A stretch of 64,000 nt of DNA from Streptomyces sp. NBC_00440 (GTDB taxonomy: Bacteria > Actinomycetota > Actinomycetes > Streptomycetales > Streptomycetaceae): NCBI RefSeq assembly GCF_036014215.1, contig NZ_CP107921.1, positions 558,001 through 622,000 of the forward strand, in the 5' to 3' direction. Of this stretch, positions 17,449 through 26,642 are shown piece after piece. The translations under genes were made by a program, and so were the position numbers. Positions within the stretch are counted from its first letter, which is position 1, and the number at the start of each line of letters is the position of its first letter. The notes under the pieces were generated by a model that was given only the letters and a program-made list of their open reading frames with translations, had not been told where the DNA came from and searched no databases.

Positions 17449-17478
17449 GGGGCCGCCGCCACAGTCGGCGGCGGCCCC
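17449..17478. terminator. GC-rich hairpin between the glycosyltransferase relic and the ABC operon
   Basis: GGGGCCGCCGCC (17449-17460) pairs exactly with GGCGGCGGCCCC (17467-17478) around a 6-base loop. It lies 26 bp past the stop of the permease gene, so it probably terminates the sugar ABC operon on the minus strand. Confidence 0.7.
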
Positions 17479-17504
17479 TCCCCGTAACTCCGGCTACCAG
17501 CAGC

Positions 17505-18422
17505 TCACTTGCTGGATCCGAGTGTCAGCCCGGCGATGAAGTGCCGCTGCAGCAGCAGGAACACCACAAGCGTGGGCAGTGCCACGATCACCGAACCCGC
17601 GGCCAGCAGGTTGTAGTCCGTGAAGAACTCCCCCCGCAGATTGTTCAGTGCCGAGGTGATCGGCAGTTTGTCCCCGTCGGACATGAAGACCAGCGCCCAC
17701 AGGAAGTCGTTGTACATCCAGGTGAACTCAAGGGTGCACAGCGCGGCGATGGCGGGGCGGCAGAGCGGCAGCGTGATCCGCCAGAACTGGGTCCACACCC
17801 CCGCGCCGTCGACGATCGCCGCCTCCAGGATCTCCTGCGGCAGCGTCCGCATGAAGTTCGCGAGGACGAAGACGCAGAAGCCGAGCTGGAACCCGACCTG
17901 CACCAGGATGACCGCCCAGTACGAGTCGAACATGGTCATCGAGTCGGACATCCAGTACGGCAGCGGGATGCGGTTGAACACGACGTACAGCGGGGTGACG
18001 ATGACCTGCTGCGGCAGCAGGTTGCCCGCGGTGAAGAGCATCAGCAGGACGATGCCGCCGCGCATCTTCAGCCGGGACACGGCGAAGGCCACGAACGCCG
18101 CGAGGAAGAGCGTGATGATGACCCCGGGCACGGCGATGATCAGGGTGTTGACGAAGTACTTCGTCATCCCCGAGTCGCTGAAGGCCTCTTTGTAGTACTG
18201 GAAGGACAGATGCCTCGGCAGTGAGAAGTAGCCGTATTTGGAGGTCTCGTCGTACGGCCTGAGCGAGGCGTAGACCGCGAGGAGCAGGGGCGCGAGGAAG
18301 GCGATCGAGACGCCCATCAGGAAGACGTGCACGCCGATCCGGCCGGGCCGCAGCCCCCTGCGGCGGACGGCGGGCGCGGACGCCGGGACCGCGGTGGGCG
18401 GCGGCGCGGTGTCGACGGTCAT
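17505..18422 (-). CDS. carbohydrate ABC transporter permease (MalG-like)
   Basis: 305 residues from ATG 18422, which overlaps the stop of the preceding permease gene (ATGA). A Pro/Ala-rich cytoplasmic N-terminus leads into six predicted transmembrane helices (FLMGVSIAFLAPLLLAVYA; TLIIAVPGVIITLFLAAFVA; others). The EAA loop EAAIVDGAGVWTQFWRITLP, which contacts the ATPase subunit, is present at about 210-230. It forms the channel with the second permease and takes substrate from the downstream-named binding protein. No ATPase gene is nearby, so a shared MsiK-type ATPase is probable. Confidence 0.9.
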   Translation of the reverse strand: MTVDTAPPPTAVPASAPAVRRRGLRPGRIGVHVFLMGVSIAFLAPLLLAVYASLRPYDETSKYGYFSLPRHLSFQYYKEAFSDSGMTKYFVNTLIIAVPGVIITLFLAAFVAFAVSRLKMRGGIVLLMLFTAGNLLPQQVIVTPLYVVFNRIPLPYWMSDSMTMFDSYWAVILVQVGFQLGFCVFVLANFMRTLPQEILEAAIVDGAGVWTQFWRITLPLCRPAIAALCTLEFTWMYNDFLWALVFMSDGDKLPITSALNNLRGEFFTDYNLLAAGSVIVALPTLVVFLLLQRHFIAGLTLGSSK

Positions 18423-19333
18423 CGGGATTTCTCTCCTCGGATCTCCTGCACCAGATACGTCACGACGAAGCCCATGGAGACCACCAGCAGCACCACGGCG
18501 ATCGCCGAGCCGAAGCCGATCCGGCTCGCCTCGCCGATGATGTTGTCGGTGACGAGCACCGAGAGCACCTCCAGGCCGTTGCGGCCGTGGTTGACCGCGT
18601 AGACGATGTCGAAGGCGCGCAGCGACTCGATGACGGTGATGACACCGACGATCACGTTGACCGGCCGCAGAGTCGGGAAGACGACCCGGAAGAAGGTCTG
18701 CGCCTCGCTCGCCCCGTCGATGGCCGCGGCCTCCTTGAGCGAGGGGTCCACGGCCTTCAGTCCGGCCAGATAGAGGATCATCACGTATCCGGTGTGCCGC
18801 CAGGCGGCGGCCAGCAGGATCATCCAGATGTTGAGCTTCGGGTCGCCGAGCCAGTCGGTGGGGTTCTTGGTGTTGCCGATGATGGCGTTGAGCACACCCT
18901 GGTCGCGGGAGAACACCAGCTGTGCGATGAAGCCGACGACGGCGAGCGAGAGCACCACCGGCATGTAGAGCGTCGACTGGTAGAAGCGGCTGAAGCGCAC
19001 GCCCCGGTCGATCAGTACGGCGAGCAGCAGCCCGAACGGCACCGAGACGAGACCGAGAAAGCCCAGCCACAGCAGGTTGTGCCGGACCGCGGGCCAGAAG
19101 GGCGGGTAGTTGGTGAAGAGGTTCGCGTAGTTCTGCGTACCCACCCACTTGATGGATCCGACGCCGTCCCAGCTGGTGAAGGAGAGCACGACGGAAGCGA
19201 GGGTCGGTCCCCACACGATGGCGATGTCGAGCAGGACGGGTATGCCCAGCAGCAGCCCGAGAACGACGAGGTCGCGCCGCGTGAAGCGGCTGCGGCCTCG
19301 TCGTGCGGAGCGCCGAGCGGTGTTGAGCGCCAC
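18419..19333 (-). CDS. carbohydrate ABC transporter permease (MalF-like)
   Basis: 304 residues from GTG 19333, preceded by CTGGAG; longer starts would overlap the binding-protein gene. Several transmembrane helices (LVVLGLLLGIPVLLDIAIVW, LLWLGFLGLVSVPFGLLLAV) and the EAA loop EAAAIDGASEAQTFFRVVFP are evident. It is the second gene of a binding protein-permease-permease operon, 22 bp after the binding-protein stop, and is translationally coupled to the next permease. The neighbouring alpha-galactosidase suggests an alpha-galactoside such as melibiose or raffinose as substrate. Confidence 0.9.
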   Translation of the reverse strand: MALNTARRSARRGRSRFTRRDLVVLGLLLGIPVLLDIAIVWGPTLASVVLSFTSWDGVGSIKWVGTQNYANLFTNYPPFWPAVRHNLLWLGFLGLVSVPFGLLLAVLIDRGVRFSRFYQSTLYMPVVLSLAVVGFIAQLVFSRDQGVLNAIIGNTKNPTDWLGDPKLNIWMILLAAAWRHTGYVMILYLAGLKAVDPSLKEAAAIDGASEAQTFFRVVFPTLRPVNVIVGVITVIESLRAFDIVYAVNHGRNGLEVLSVLVTDNIIGEASRIGFGSAIAVVLLVVSMGFVVTYLVQEIRGEKSR

Positions 19334-19355
19334 GGTCTGAACTCCAGGGGGCTGT

Positions 19356-20705
19356 TCACTCGGAAGCGAAGATGGTCTTCTTCTGCCGCTCGATGTCGTT
19401 GCACAGTCCGTCGACATCGTTCGGGGTGGAGAGGAACTTCTGGATGGCCGGGATCATCACCGTCGACGCGAAGTCCGGCCGGGTGTCACGGTCCATGAAC
19501 TGCGAGATCTGCTTCGCCCCGGCGATCAGCTGGGCGGACTTCTTCTGCAGTCCGGTGTACTTCGACAGATCGGCCCCGCTGTTGACCGCGATGTTGTTGG
19601 GGTCGCCGGCCAGATAGACGTCCTCGGCCCTGGGTGTGGCCAGCCACCTGAGCAGGTCCTTGGCGCTCTCCATGGACTTCTTGTTCTTGAGTTCCTTGGA
19701 CTTCTTCGCCAGCAGGAACCCGTCGATGGGCGCCTCGACGGCGTCCTGACCGTGCTCCGGGTTGATCTCGGGGAAGGGGAAGAAGTCGATGTCGGACCGT
19801 TCGGCGGCCGGGAACTGCTGGCCCGGGTGCGGCATTCCGAGGACGACCATGCCGATCTCGCGCTTCTGGAGGCTCTGTCCGGTCTCCTGCCAGGTACGGC
19901 CGTTGGCGCCCGGCTGGCAGTACGGGAGGATGCGCCGCCAGGTGTCGAAGACGTCCTTGACCCGCTTGTCGGTCCACGACTCCTCGCCCGCCATCAGGGA
20001 CTTGTGGAAGTCGTAGCCGTTGGACCGCATGTTGATGTAGTCGAAGGTGCCCATCGCGGGCCACCCGTCCTTGTCGCAGGAGCCGATGGGGACGAGCTTG
20101 TCCTTCTTCATCTGCTTGGCGAGCGCGATGTACTCGTCGAGCGTCTTCGGGGCCTGGTAGCCGTACTTGGCGAAGACGCTCTTCCGGTGGAAGACCGCCC
20201 ACGGGTAGTAGTAGTACGGCGTGAAGTACTGCTTTCCGTCCGCCCCCGTCGACTGGGCCTTGAGCGCGGGCGTGAAGCCCTTGTAGTCCTGCCAGAGGTC
20301 GCTGATGTCGTACAGCAGGCCCTTCTTGGCGAAGTACTGCATACGGTTCCCCGCGAACCACATGAAGACCTCGTCCGGGTCGCTCTGCAGATAGCGGTTG
20401 ATGTTCTCCTGGAAGCTGTTGTGGTCAACGGTGTTGACCTTGATCTTCCGGCCTTCCTTGGACTGCTTCTCATATGCGGCGAACGCGTCAGCGAAAGCTT
20501 TCTTCGGTACCGCGTCCGAGGAGTTCGACCCCAGTTTGATGATCTTGGAGTCACCTCCGGGGCCGCTGCTGCATGCGGTCAGGAGCGAAGGCAGCGCCAC
20601 AGCGCCGGCACCGACTGCCGCGCCACGCAGAAGATTCCGGCGGGACATCCGATGTCCAGCCACACTTCCGGGCACGACTGAACCGTTGTACGAAGACTGC
20701 GCCAT
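19356..20705 (-). CDS. extracellular sugar-binding lipoprotein of an ABC importer
   Basis: 449 residues from ATG 20705 with a strong GGAGGAGGGGG ribosome-binding site. The N-terminus has a twin-arginine motif (SRRNLLRG), a hydrophobic stretch and a lipobox LTAC, so it is a Tat-exported lipoprotein. The rest is a Family 1 solute-binding protein rich in aromatic residues (YYYYPWAVFHRKSVFAKYGY) suited to sugar stacking. It is the first gene of the importer operon and is divergent from the GH27 gene across a 211-bp promoter region, consistent with joint control by the LacI protein. Confidence 0.9.
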   Translation of the reverse strand: MAQSSYNGSVVPGSVAGHRMSRRNLLRGAAVGAGAVALPSLLTACSSGPGGDSKIIKLGSNSSDAVPKKAFADAFAAYEKQSKEGRKIKVNTVDHNSFQENINRYLQSDPDEVFMWFAGNRMQYFAKKGLLYDISDLWQDYKGFTPALKAQSTGADGKQYFTPYYYYPWAVFHRKSVFAKYGYQAPKTLDEYIALAKQMKKDKLVPIGSCDKDGWPAMGTFDYINMRSNGYDFHKSLMAGEESWTDKRVKDVFDTWRRILPYCQPGANGRTWQETGQSLQKREIGMVVLGMPHPGQQFPAAERSDIDFFPFPEINPEHGQDAVEAPIDGFLLAKKSKELKNKKSMESAKDLLRWLATPRAEDVYLAGDPNNIAVNSGADLSKYTGLQKKSAQLIAGAKQISQFMDRDTRPDFASTVMIPAIQKFLSTPNDVDGLCNDIERQKKTIFASE

Positions 20706-20916
20706 GTCCCCCTCCTCCAGGGTGAAACCCAACACAACCGAACGCGAGGATTGGATCTCACTCCCAAGTGACGTGCCAGTCAAGGGTTTAAGCGAGATAT
20801 CGAACAACCGTTACCACGCCTCTTCCAACAGACTCGAACAAGCCCTACCGTAAACGCTCGTCATGACGCGTACATGAAGACATCCGATCATGGGCCACGT
20901 ACGGAGGAACGTAACG
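20706..20916. promoter_or_regulatory. divergent promoter region of ABC importer and alpha-galactosidase
   Basis: This 211-bp AT-richer spacer serves two divergent genes. CGTCATGACG (20859-20868) is a perfect 10-bp palindrome. GAACAACCGTTACC around 20804 only loosely resembles the GACAACGTTGTC box found before the lacI gene. Which of these binds the regulator cannot be decided from sequence. Confidence 0.45.
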
Positions 20917-22947
20917 ATGCGTCACCTTCCCCCCAGTCACTCCCGTCCCATACGCCGAAGAATCCTCGGAACACTGGTCACCGCACTGCTCTGCGCCGGC
21001 GGACTCGCCTCACCCGCCGCAGCCGGCAGCGCGCCGGACACCGTGACGCCGAAGGCCGACAACGGCCTGGCGCTCACACCTCCGATGGGTTTCAACAACT
21101 GGAACTCCACGCACTGCCGCGCGGACTTCAACGAGGCGATGGTCGAGGGCATCGCCGACATCTTCGTGGCCAAGGGCCTCAAGGCCGCCGGATACCAGTA
21201 TGTGAACCTCGACGACTGCTGGGCGCTCCCCCAGCGGAACGCCGATGGGAAGCTGGTGCCGGATCCGGTGCGCTTCCCCCACGGCATCAAGGCAGTTGCC
21301 GACTACGTCCACTCCAAGGGGCTCAAGCTCGGTATCTACACGAGCGCCGGCACCAGGACGTGCGACAGCACCGGGCTGCCCGGAGCGCTGGGCCACGAGG
21401 TCAGCGACGCCCAGCAGTTCGCCGACTGGGGCGTCGACTACCTCAAGTACGACAACTGCAACAACCAGGGCGTGGACGCCGTGAAGCGCTACACGGCCAT
21501 GCGGGACGCCCTCGCCGCCACCGGCCGCCCGATCGTCTACAGCATCTGCGAATGGGGCTCCAACAAGCCCTGGGAGTGGGCCGGAGACATCGGGAACCTC
21601 TGGCGTACGACCGGTGACATCAGCGACAACTGGGCCTCGATGCTGTCGATCATCAAGCAGAACCTGCCGCTCGCCGCGGCCGCGGGTCCCGGGCACTGGA
21701 ACGACCCGGACATGCTGGAGGTCGGCAACGGCGGGATGACCGACACCGAGTACCGCACGCACTTCTCGATGTGGTCGGTCATGGCGGCGCCGCTGCTGAT
21801 CGGCACGGACCTGCGCAAGGCGTCGGACGAGACCTACAACATCGTGACCAACAAGGAGGTCATCGCCGTCGACCAGGACCCGCTCGGCAAGCAGGGCACC
21901 GTCCTCTCGTCCGACGACGGGCGCTGGGTGGTCGCCAAGGAGATGAAGGACGGCAGCCGGGCCGTGGCGCTCTTCAACGAGTCGGACAGCCCGCAGCGCA
22001 TCTCCACCACCGCGGCCGCGGCCGGTCTGCCGAAGGCCGCCGCGTACACCGAGCGGGACCTGTGGCAGCACCGGACCTACAGCACCGCCGGAACCCTCTC
22101 GGCCACCGTGCCCGCGCACGGCACGGTGCTGCTGCGCGTCGCCGCCGACCGCAAGTGGGCCATGTACCCGCCGGCCGTCGACACCGGCATCAGCGGCCCG
22201 CTGCTGGCCGAAGCGGGCAAGGCCATGGGGGTGACCACCACGGTCACCGACCTGGGCCGGCTCCCGGCGCTCCGGGTGAGCGCCTCGCTCACCGGGCCGG
22301 CCGGCTGGACCGTGAAGGCCGTCTCCGGGGCTTCAACGCCCGCTGTGCCGGGCGGGAAGTCGCTGCGCACCTCCTGGCAGCTCACCGCTCCCCCGGGGAC
22401 GCCTGCGGGCGCCTACGATCTCCAGCTGGCTTCGGCGTACCGCTCGCCGGCCGGCGAACACGTCACGTCGGGGCAGCCTGTCCCGGTCCACGTCGTCGTG
22501 GCACCGCCGGCGGGGAGCCCGTATCTCAGTGATCTGCCGGAGATATCGTCCACCAACGGCTGGGGCCCGGTGGAGAAGGACACCAGCAACGGCGAGGACC
22601 GGGCGGGCGACGGAAAGCCGATGACGATCGGCGGGACCGTGTACGCCAAGGGGCTCGGGGTGCACGCGCCGAGCGCCGTCGAGTACTACACGGGCGGCGC
22701 CTGCTCCACGGTGAGCGCCCAGGTGGGGGTCGACGACGAGACGGCCGGCAAGGGAACGGTCACCTTCGAGATCTGGGCCGACGGCAAAAAGGCCGCGTCG
22801 ACCGGCGTCCTCACCAACGACAAGCCGGCGCAGCCGCTCTCGGCCGATGTGAGCGGCGCGCGGACGGTACGTCTGGTGGTCACCGACGGCGGGGACGGGA
22901 ACGACTCGGACCACGCCGACTGGGCCGGAGTACGGCTCAGCTGCTGA
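20917..22947 (+). CDS. secreted GH27 alpha-galactosidase with NPCBM domain
   Basis: 676 residues from ATG 20917, with ACGGAGGAAC seven bases upstream. A signal peptide ends near SPAAAG (about residue 37). The GH27 barrel starts at LTPPMGFNNWN; the nucleophile Asp lies in YLKYDNC (about 178) and the acid/base Asp in GHWNDPDMLEVG (about 265). A beta-sandwich and a NEW3-like region follow, then an NPCBM carbohydrate-binding domain from about 540 (KGLGVHAPSAVEYY) to the end. It removes terminal alpha-galactose from melibiose-, raffinose- or galactomannan-type glycans outside the cell. Product uptake by the divergent ABC importer is the natural inference. Confidence 0.93.
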   Translation: MRHLPPSHSRPIRRRILGTLVTALLCAGGLASPAAAGSAPDTVTPKADNGLALTPPMGFNNWNSTHCRADFNEAMVEGIADIFVAKGLKAAGYQYVNLDDCWALPQRNADGKLVPDPVRFPHGIKAVADYVHSKGLKLGIYTSAGTRTCDSTGLPGALGHEVSDAQQFADWGVDYLKYDNCNNQGVDAVKRYTAMRDALAATGRPIVYSICEWGSNKPWEWAGDIGNLWRTTGDISDNWASMLSIIKQNLPLAAAAGPGHWNDPDMLEVGNGGMTDTEYRTHFSMWSVMAAPLLIGTDLRKASDETYNIVTNKEVIAVDQDPLGKQGTVLSSDDGRWVVAKEMKDGSRAVALFNESDSPQRISTTAAAAGLPKAAAYTERDLWQHRTYSTAGTLSATVPAHGTVLLRVAADRKWAMYPPAVDTGISGPLLAEAGKAMGVTTTVTDLGRLPALRVSASLTGPAGWTVKAVSGASTPAVPGGKSLRTSWQLTAPPGTPAGAYDLQLASAYRSPAGEHVTSGQPVPVHVVVAPPAGSPYLSDLPEISSTNGWGPVEKDTSNGEDRAGDGKPMTIGGTVYAKGLGVHAPSAVEYYTGGACSTVSAQVGVDDETAGKGTVTFEIWADGKKAASTGVLTNDKPAQPLSADVSGARTVRLVVTDGGDGNDSDHADWAGVRLSC

Positions 22948-23896
22948 CGCCCGCTGCCGCCCCGTCCGGTTCGCCGAGCGAGGCGGCGGCCGCCGCCCCG
23001 ACCAGACCCGCGTCATTGCCCATGAGCGCGGGCGCCACCTTCAGCTGCTGTACGAAGGAGAGCGTGGCGTAGTCCCGCAGCGCGCGGCGCAGCGGCACGA
23101 AGAGCACATCGCCCGCGCCCGCCACTCCCCCGCCGATCACCGCGATGTCGATCTCGACCAGGGTGGCGGTGGCGGCGATCCCGGCGGCGAGCGCCTGCGC
23201 CGCGCGCTCGAAGGACGCGACGGCGGTGCGGTCGCCGGCCCGCGCCGAAGCGGCGACCGCGGCGGCGGAGGCGTCGCCGTCCGGGCCGGGGCGCCAGCCG
23301 CCCGCCAGTGCCCGGCGGGCGATGTTCGGGCCGCTGGCGATGCGCTCGACGCAGCCGCGCGAACCGCACGGACAGGCGTCCCCGTCCAGATCGACACTGA
23401 TGTGGCCGATGTGTCCGGCGTTGCCGCTGGGGCCGGGGCGCAGCGTGCCGCCCAGCACCAGGCCGCCGCCCACGCCCGTGGAGACGACCATGCAGAGCGC
23501 GTTGTCGTACCCGCGGGCCGCGCCCTGCCAGTGTTCGGCCGCGGTCATCGCGACACCGTCCCCGACGAGCGTGACGGGAAGACCGCCCACCGCGCCGCGC
23601 ACCCGGTCCACGAGCGGGTAGTCACGCCAGCCAGGCACGTTGACCGGGCTGACGGTGCCGGCCGACGCGTCGACGGGCCCGGCACTGCCGATCCCGACAG
23701 CCGTCACGCGCTCCCACCGGGGGTCCGCCGCGAGCCCGTCGAGCACCTGCTCGACGGCGCCCATCACCGTGTCGCCGTCCTCCTTGGCGGGCGTCGGTGC
23801 CTGCGCGCGTACGAGAATCCGCCCCCCGCCGTCCACCAGCGCGCCGGCGATCTTTGTGCCGCCGATGTCCAGCGCGGCTACGAGGTGGTTGTGCAT
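22937..23896 (-). CDS. ROK-family sugar kinase (glucokinase-like)
   Basis: 319 residues from ATG 23896. ATP-binding motif DIGGTK begins at Asp10, and the zinc/ROK signature CPCGSRGCVERIASG is present, with sugar-binding GHIGH before it. No N-terminal helix-turn-helix is present, so it is an enzyme and not a ROK repressor. It phosphorylates glucose, galactose or a related hexose released by the alpha-galactosidase. Its last 11 bp overlap the convergent alpha-galactosidase gene, and it is divergent from the lacI gene, tying all three to one regulon. Confidence 0.88.
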   Translation of the reverse strand: MHNHLVAALDIGGTKIAGALVDGGGRILVRAQAPTPAKEDGDTVMGAVEQVLDGLAADPRWERVTAVGIGSAGPVDASAGTVSPVNVPGWRDYPLVDRVRGAVGGLPVTLVGDGVAMTAAEHWQGAARGYDNALCMVVSTGVGGGLVLGGTLRPGPSGNAGHIGHISVDLDGDACPCGSRGCVERIASGPNIARRALAGGWRPGPDGDASAAAVAASARAGDRTAVASFERAAQALAAGIAATATLVEIDIAVIGGGVAGAGDVLFVPLRRALRDYATLSFVQQLKVAPALMGNDAGLVGAAAAASLGEPDGAAAGVSS

Positions 23897-23960
23897 TGCT
23901 GTCGGATCTCCAGGTGACAAGGGGTGATGAGGAGTGTAAGTGGTCAGTCTCCATTCACCT

Positions 23961-23972
23961 GACAACGTTGTC
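23961..23972. promoter_or_regulatory. probable LacI-family operator
   Basis: GACAACGTTGTC is a perfect 12-bp palindrome (TGACAACGTTGTCc in context) in the 137-bp space between the divergent ROK kinase and lacI starts. Its central CG and length fit LacI/GalR-family half-sites. It probably mediates autoregulation and control of the kinase gene. Confidence 0.65.
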
Positions 23973-24033
23973 CAGGCCCTATGCTCGACACGCATCTCCC
24001 ACAGCACACCAGCCGACGACAGGACAGCGCACC

Positions 24034-25074
24034 GTGGCCCAGACCGCCAGCCGCTCCGAGCCCCGCTACGGCAACCGGCCGACGATGAAGGATGTCGCCG
24101 CGCGCGCCGGAGTCGGCCTCAAGACAGTGTCGCGGGTGGTGAACGGCGAGGCGGGCGTCACGCCCGACACCGAGCGCCGGGTGCAGGAGGCCATCGAGGC
24201 CCTCGGCTTCCGCCGCAACGACAGCGCGCGCGTGCTGCGCAAGGGCCGCACCGCGAGCATCGGGCTGGTCCTTGAGGACCTCGCCGACCCCTTCTACGGC
24301 CCGCTGAACCGTGCGGTGGAGGAGGTGGCCCGCGCCCACGGCGCACTGCTCATCAACGGTTCCAGCGCCGAGGATCCCGAGCGGGAGCAGGAGCTGGTCC
24401 TCGCGCTCTGCGCCCGCCGGGTGGACGGGCTGATCGTGATCCCGGCCGGGGACGACCACCGCTATCTGGAGCCGGAGATCGCCGCCGGGGTCGCCACCGT
24501 CTTCGTGGACCGTCCCGCCGGGAAGATCGACGCGGACATGGTGTTCTCGGACAACTTCGGCGGCGCCCGCGACGGCGTCGCCCATCTGATCGCGGGGGGC
24601 CACCGCAGGATCGGCTTCGTCGGTGACCAGCCGCGCATCCACACGGCCACCGAGCGCCTGCGCGGCTACCACGCGGCCATGGCGGACGGCGGTCTCGATG
24701 TGGACGACGCCTGGGTCTCGCTCGGCGTCACGGAGGCCGAACGGGTGCGTGCCGCGGTGGAGACGCTGCTGGACGGGCCCACTCCGGTCACCGCGATCTT
24801 CGCGGGAAACAACCGGGTGACGGTGACCGCCGTGCGCGTCCTGGCCGAGCGGGAACAGCAGGTGGCTCTCGTCGGGTTCGACGACATCGAGCTGGCCGAC
24901 CTGTTGGGGATCACGGTGATCGCACAGGACTCGGCGGCGCTGGGGCGTACGGCGGCGGAGACCCTCTTCCGCAGGCTGGACGGCGCGGACGACGCACCCA
25001 CGCAGAAGGTGCTGCCGACCCGGCTCATCGCGCGCGGCTCGGGCGAGATCCCGCCGGCGCAGCGATCACGGTGA
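24034..25074 (+). CDS. LacI-family transcriptional regulator
   Basis: 346 residues from GTG 24034 with AGGAC upstream. The N-terminal helix-turn-helix is typical (MKDVAARAGVGLKTVSRVVN), followed by the hinge VLRKGRTASIGLVL and a periplasmic-binding-protein-like sensor domain. Residues DLADPFYG and VGFDDIELADLLGIT line the expected effector cleft. It probably represses the alpha-galactoside importer, GH27 and ROK genes until a galactoside or galactose is bound. The gene ends at a strong bidirectional hairpin. Confidence 0.92.
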   Translation: MAQTASRSEPRYGNRPTMKDVAARAGVGLKTVSRVVNGEAGVTPDTERRVQEAIEALGFRRNDSARVLRKGRTASIGLVLEDLADPFYGPLNRAVEEVARAHGALLINGSSAEDPEREQELVLALCARRVDGLIVIPAGDDHRYLEPEIAAGVATVFVDRPAGKIDADMVFSDNFGGARDGVAHLIAGGHRRIGFVGDQPRIHTATERLRGYHAAMADGGLDVDDAWVSLGVTEAERVRAAVETLLDGPTPVTAIFAGNNRVTVTAVRVLAEREQQVALVGFDDIELADLLGITVIAQDSAALGRTAAETLFRRLDGADDAPTQKVLPTRLIARGSGEIPPAQRSR

Positions 25075-25093
25075 CGTGACACAGCGGCATGAC

Positions 25094-25136
25094 ACAGCGC
25101 TGCCCCCGCCGGTTGTTCTGGCGGGGGCAGCGCTGT
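25094..25136. terminator. bidirectional terminator between lacI and the DUF6986 gene
   Basis: A perfect 17-bp stem, ACAGCGCTGCCCCCGCC (25094-25110) with its complement at 25120-25136, around a 9-base loop, lies between two convergent genes. Confidence 0.9.
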
Positions 25137-25191
25137 CCGGGCGGCACGGCGGCGGGACCGGTGTCCGGCCGGTGTGCGGGCCGGGATGCGG

Positions 25192-26490
25192 TCAGGGGGC
25201 GGTGATGGTCAGGTCCGCACGGCGCGGTCCCGAGAAGCCCTCCATGTCGGCGCGGGTCAGGCCGGTGAGCTGAGTGACCTCGGCGTCGTCGAGTGCGCCG
25301 CAGTCGAGGCCCCGCAGCAGATATCCGCTGAGGGCCTTGGCGGTCGCCGGCTCGTCCATGACGTCGCCGCCGGCCTTCGCCACGTACGCGGCAAGGCGGG
25401 CTGCGGCCGGTTCCAGGCCCTCCCGGTAGAAGGCGAAGACGGCGGCGTAGCGGGTCGGCAGGTGCGCCGGGTGCATGTCCCAGCCCTGGTAGTAGGCGCG
25501 GGCCAGCGCGCGGCGCGTCAGGCCGTAGTGGAGCCGCCAGGCCTCGTGCACGTGCTCGGTCGTGCCGATCGGCAGGACGTTGGTCGAGCCGTCCGACACC
25601 CGTACGCCGGTACCCGCCGCCGCGACCTGCATGACGGCCTTGGCGTGGTCGGCCGCCGGGTGGTCGCTGGCCTGGTGGGCGGCGCTGACGCCGAGGCACG
25701 CGCTGTAGTCGAAGGTGCCGTAGTGCAGTCCGGTGGCCCGGCCCTCGGCGGCGCCGATCATCCTGGCGACGGCCGCGGTGCCGTCCGTGGCGAGGATGGA
25801 CTGGCTGGTCTCGATCTGGATCTCGAAGCCGATCCGCCCGGCCGGCAGGCTGTGCGTCTTCTCGAAGGCTTCGAGGAGCCGCACGAAGGCGGTGACCTGC
25901 TCGGGGTAGGTCACCTTGGGAAGGGTGAGGACGAGCCCGTCGGGCAGCCCGCCCGCCTGCATCAGACCGGTGAGGAAGATGTCGGTGGTGCGGATGCCGC
26001 GGTCGCGGACCGCCGCCTCCATGCACTTCATCCGGATGCCCATGTACGGAGCGGCCGTGCCGTTGGCGAACGCCTCGGAGACCAGCCGGGCGGCGCGGGC
26101 CGCGGTCTCGTCCTCCTCGGTGTCGGGGCGGGGGCCGTAGCCGTCCTCGAAGTCGATGCGCAGATCCTCGACGGGCTCGCGCTCCAGCTTCGCCCGCACC
26201 CTGTCGTGGACGGCCGTGGCGAGGTCCTCGTTGATGCCGAGAACCCCGGCGAAGGAGGGGGCGTCGGGAGCATGTGTGTCGAGGGCGGCCAGCGCCTGGT
26301 CGCCCCAGGAGCGGATGGTGCCCGCGTCGAATGCGTCGCCGGGGACGTACACGGTGTGGACGGGCTGGCGGGTGCCCGGGTCCCCCGGGTAGCGGCTCGC
26401 CAGCTCCTCGTCGACCGCGACCAGGGAAGCGCTGATGTCCTCGCTGACCGCACCGGCGAGGCTCGTTGCCACCTTCTCCTGCTGACCCAT
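25192..26490 (-). CDS. DUF6986 HpcH/HpaI aldolase-like protein
   Basis: 432 residues from ATG 26490 with AGGAGGG upstream. It has the pyruvate-kinase-like barrel features of HpcH/HpaI/CitE lyases: basic substrate loop MGIRMKCME, metal ligands in FEIQIETSQS (Glu) and HYGTFDYSA (Asp). Family members cleave or form C-C bonds with pyruvate, glyoxylate or acyl-CoA substrates, but the substrate of DUF6986 proteins is not known to me. It is probably a soluble single-gene unit, bounded by terminators on both sides. Confidence 0.75.
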   Translation of the reverse strand: MGQQEKVATSLAGAVSEDISASLVAVDEELASRYPGDPGTRQPVHTVYVPGDAFDAGTIRSWGDQALAALDTHAPDAPSFAGVLGINEDLATAVHDRVRAKLEREPVEDLRIDFEDGYGPRPDTEEDETAARAARLVSEAFANGTAAPYMGIRMKCMEAAVRDRGIRTTDIFLTGLMQAGGLPDGLVLTLPKVTYPEQVTAFVRLLEAFEKTHSLPAGRIGFEIQIETSQSILATDGTAAVARMIGAAEGRATGLHYGTFDYSACLGVSAAHQASDHPAADHAKAVMQVAAAGTGVRVSDGSTNVLPIGTTEHVHEAWRLHYGLTRRALARAYYQGWDMHPAHLPTRYAAVFAFYREGLEPAAARLAAYVAKAGGDVMDEPATAKALSGYLLRGLDCGALDDAEVTQLTGLTRADMEGFSGPRRADLTITAP

Positions 26491-26584
26491 CCTGCACCCT
26501 CCTATTTTCCGCTTCACGGAATCAACAATCCGCATAGCGAAGTTAACGGGCGGTCATGACCTGCGTCAATGGTTGGCCGAAACA

Positions 26585-26625
26585 GCCGGGGGCCGCGCGG
26601 CGAAAGTCGCCGCGCGGCCCCCGGC
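26585..26625. terminator. terminator after etfA
   Basis: A perfect 19-bp stem, GCCGGGGGCCGCGCGGCGA (26585-26603) and its complement (26607-26625), with a 3-base loop. It lies 18 bp past the etfA stop and also insulates the DUF6986 promoter. Confidence 0.9.
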
Positions 26626-26642
26626 CGCCGAGAAGAGGCTGG

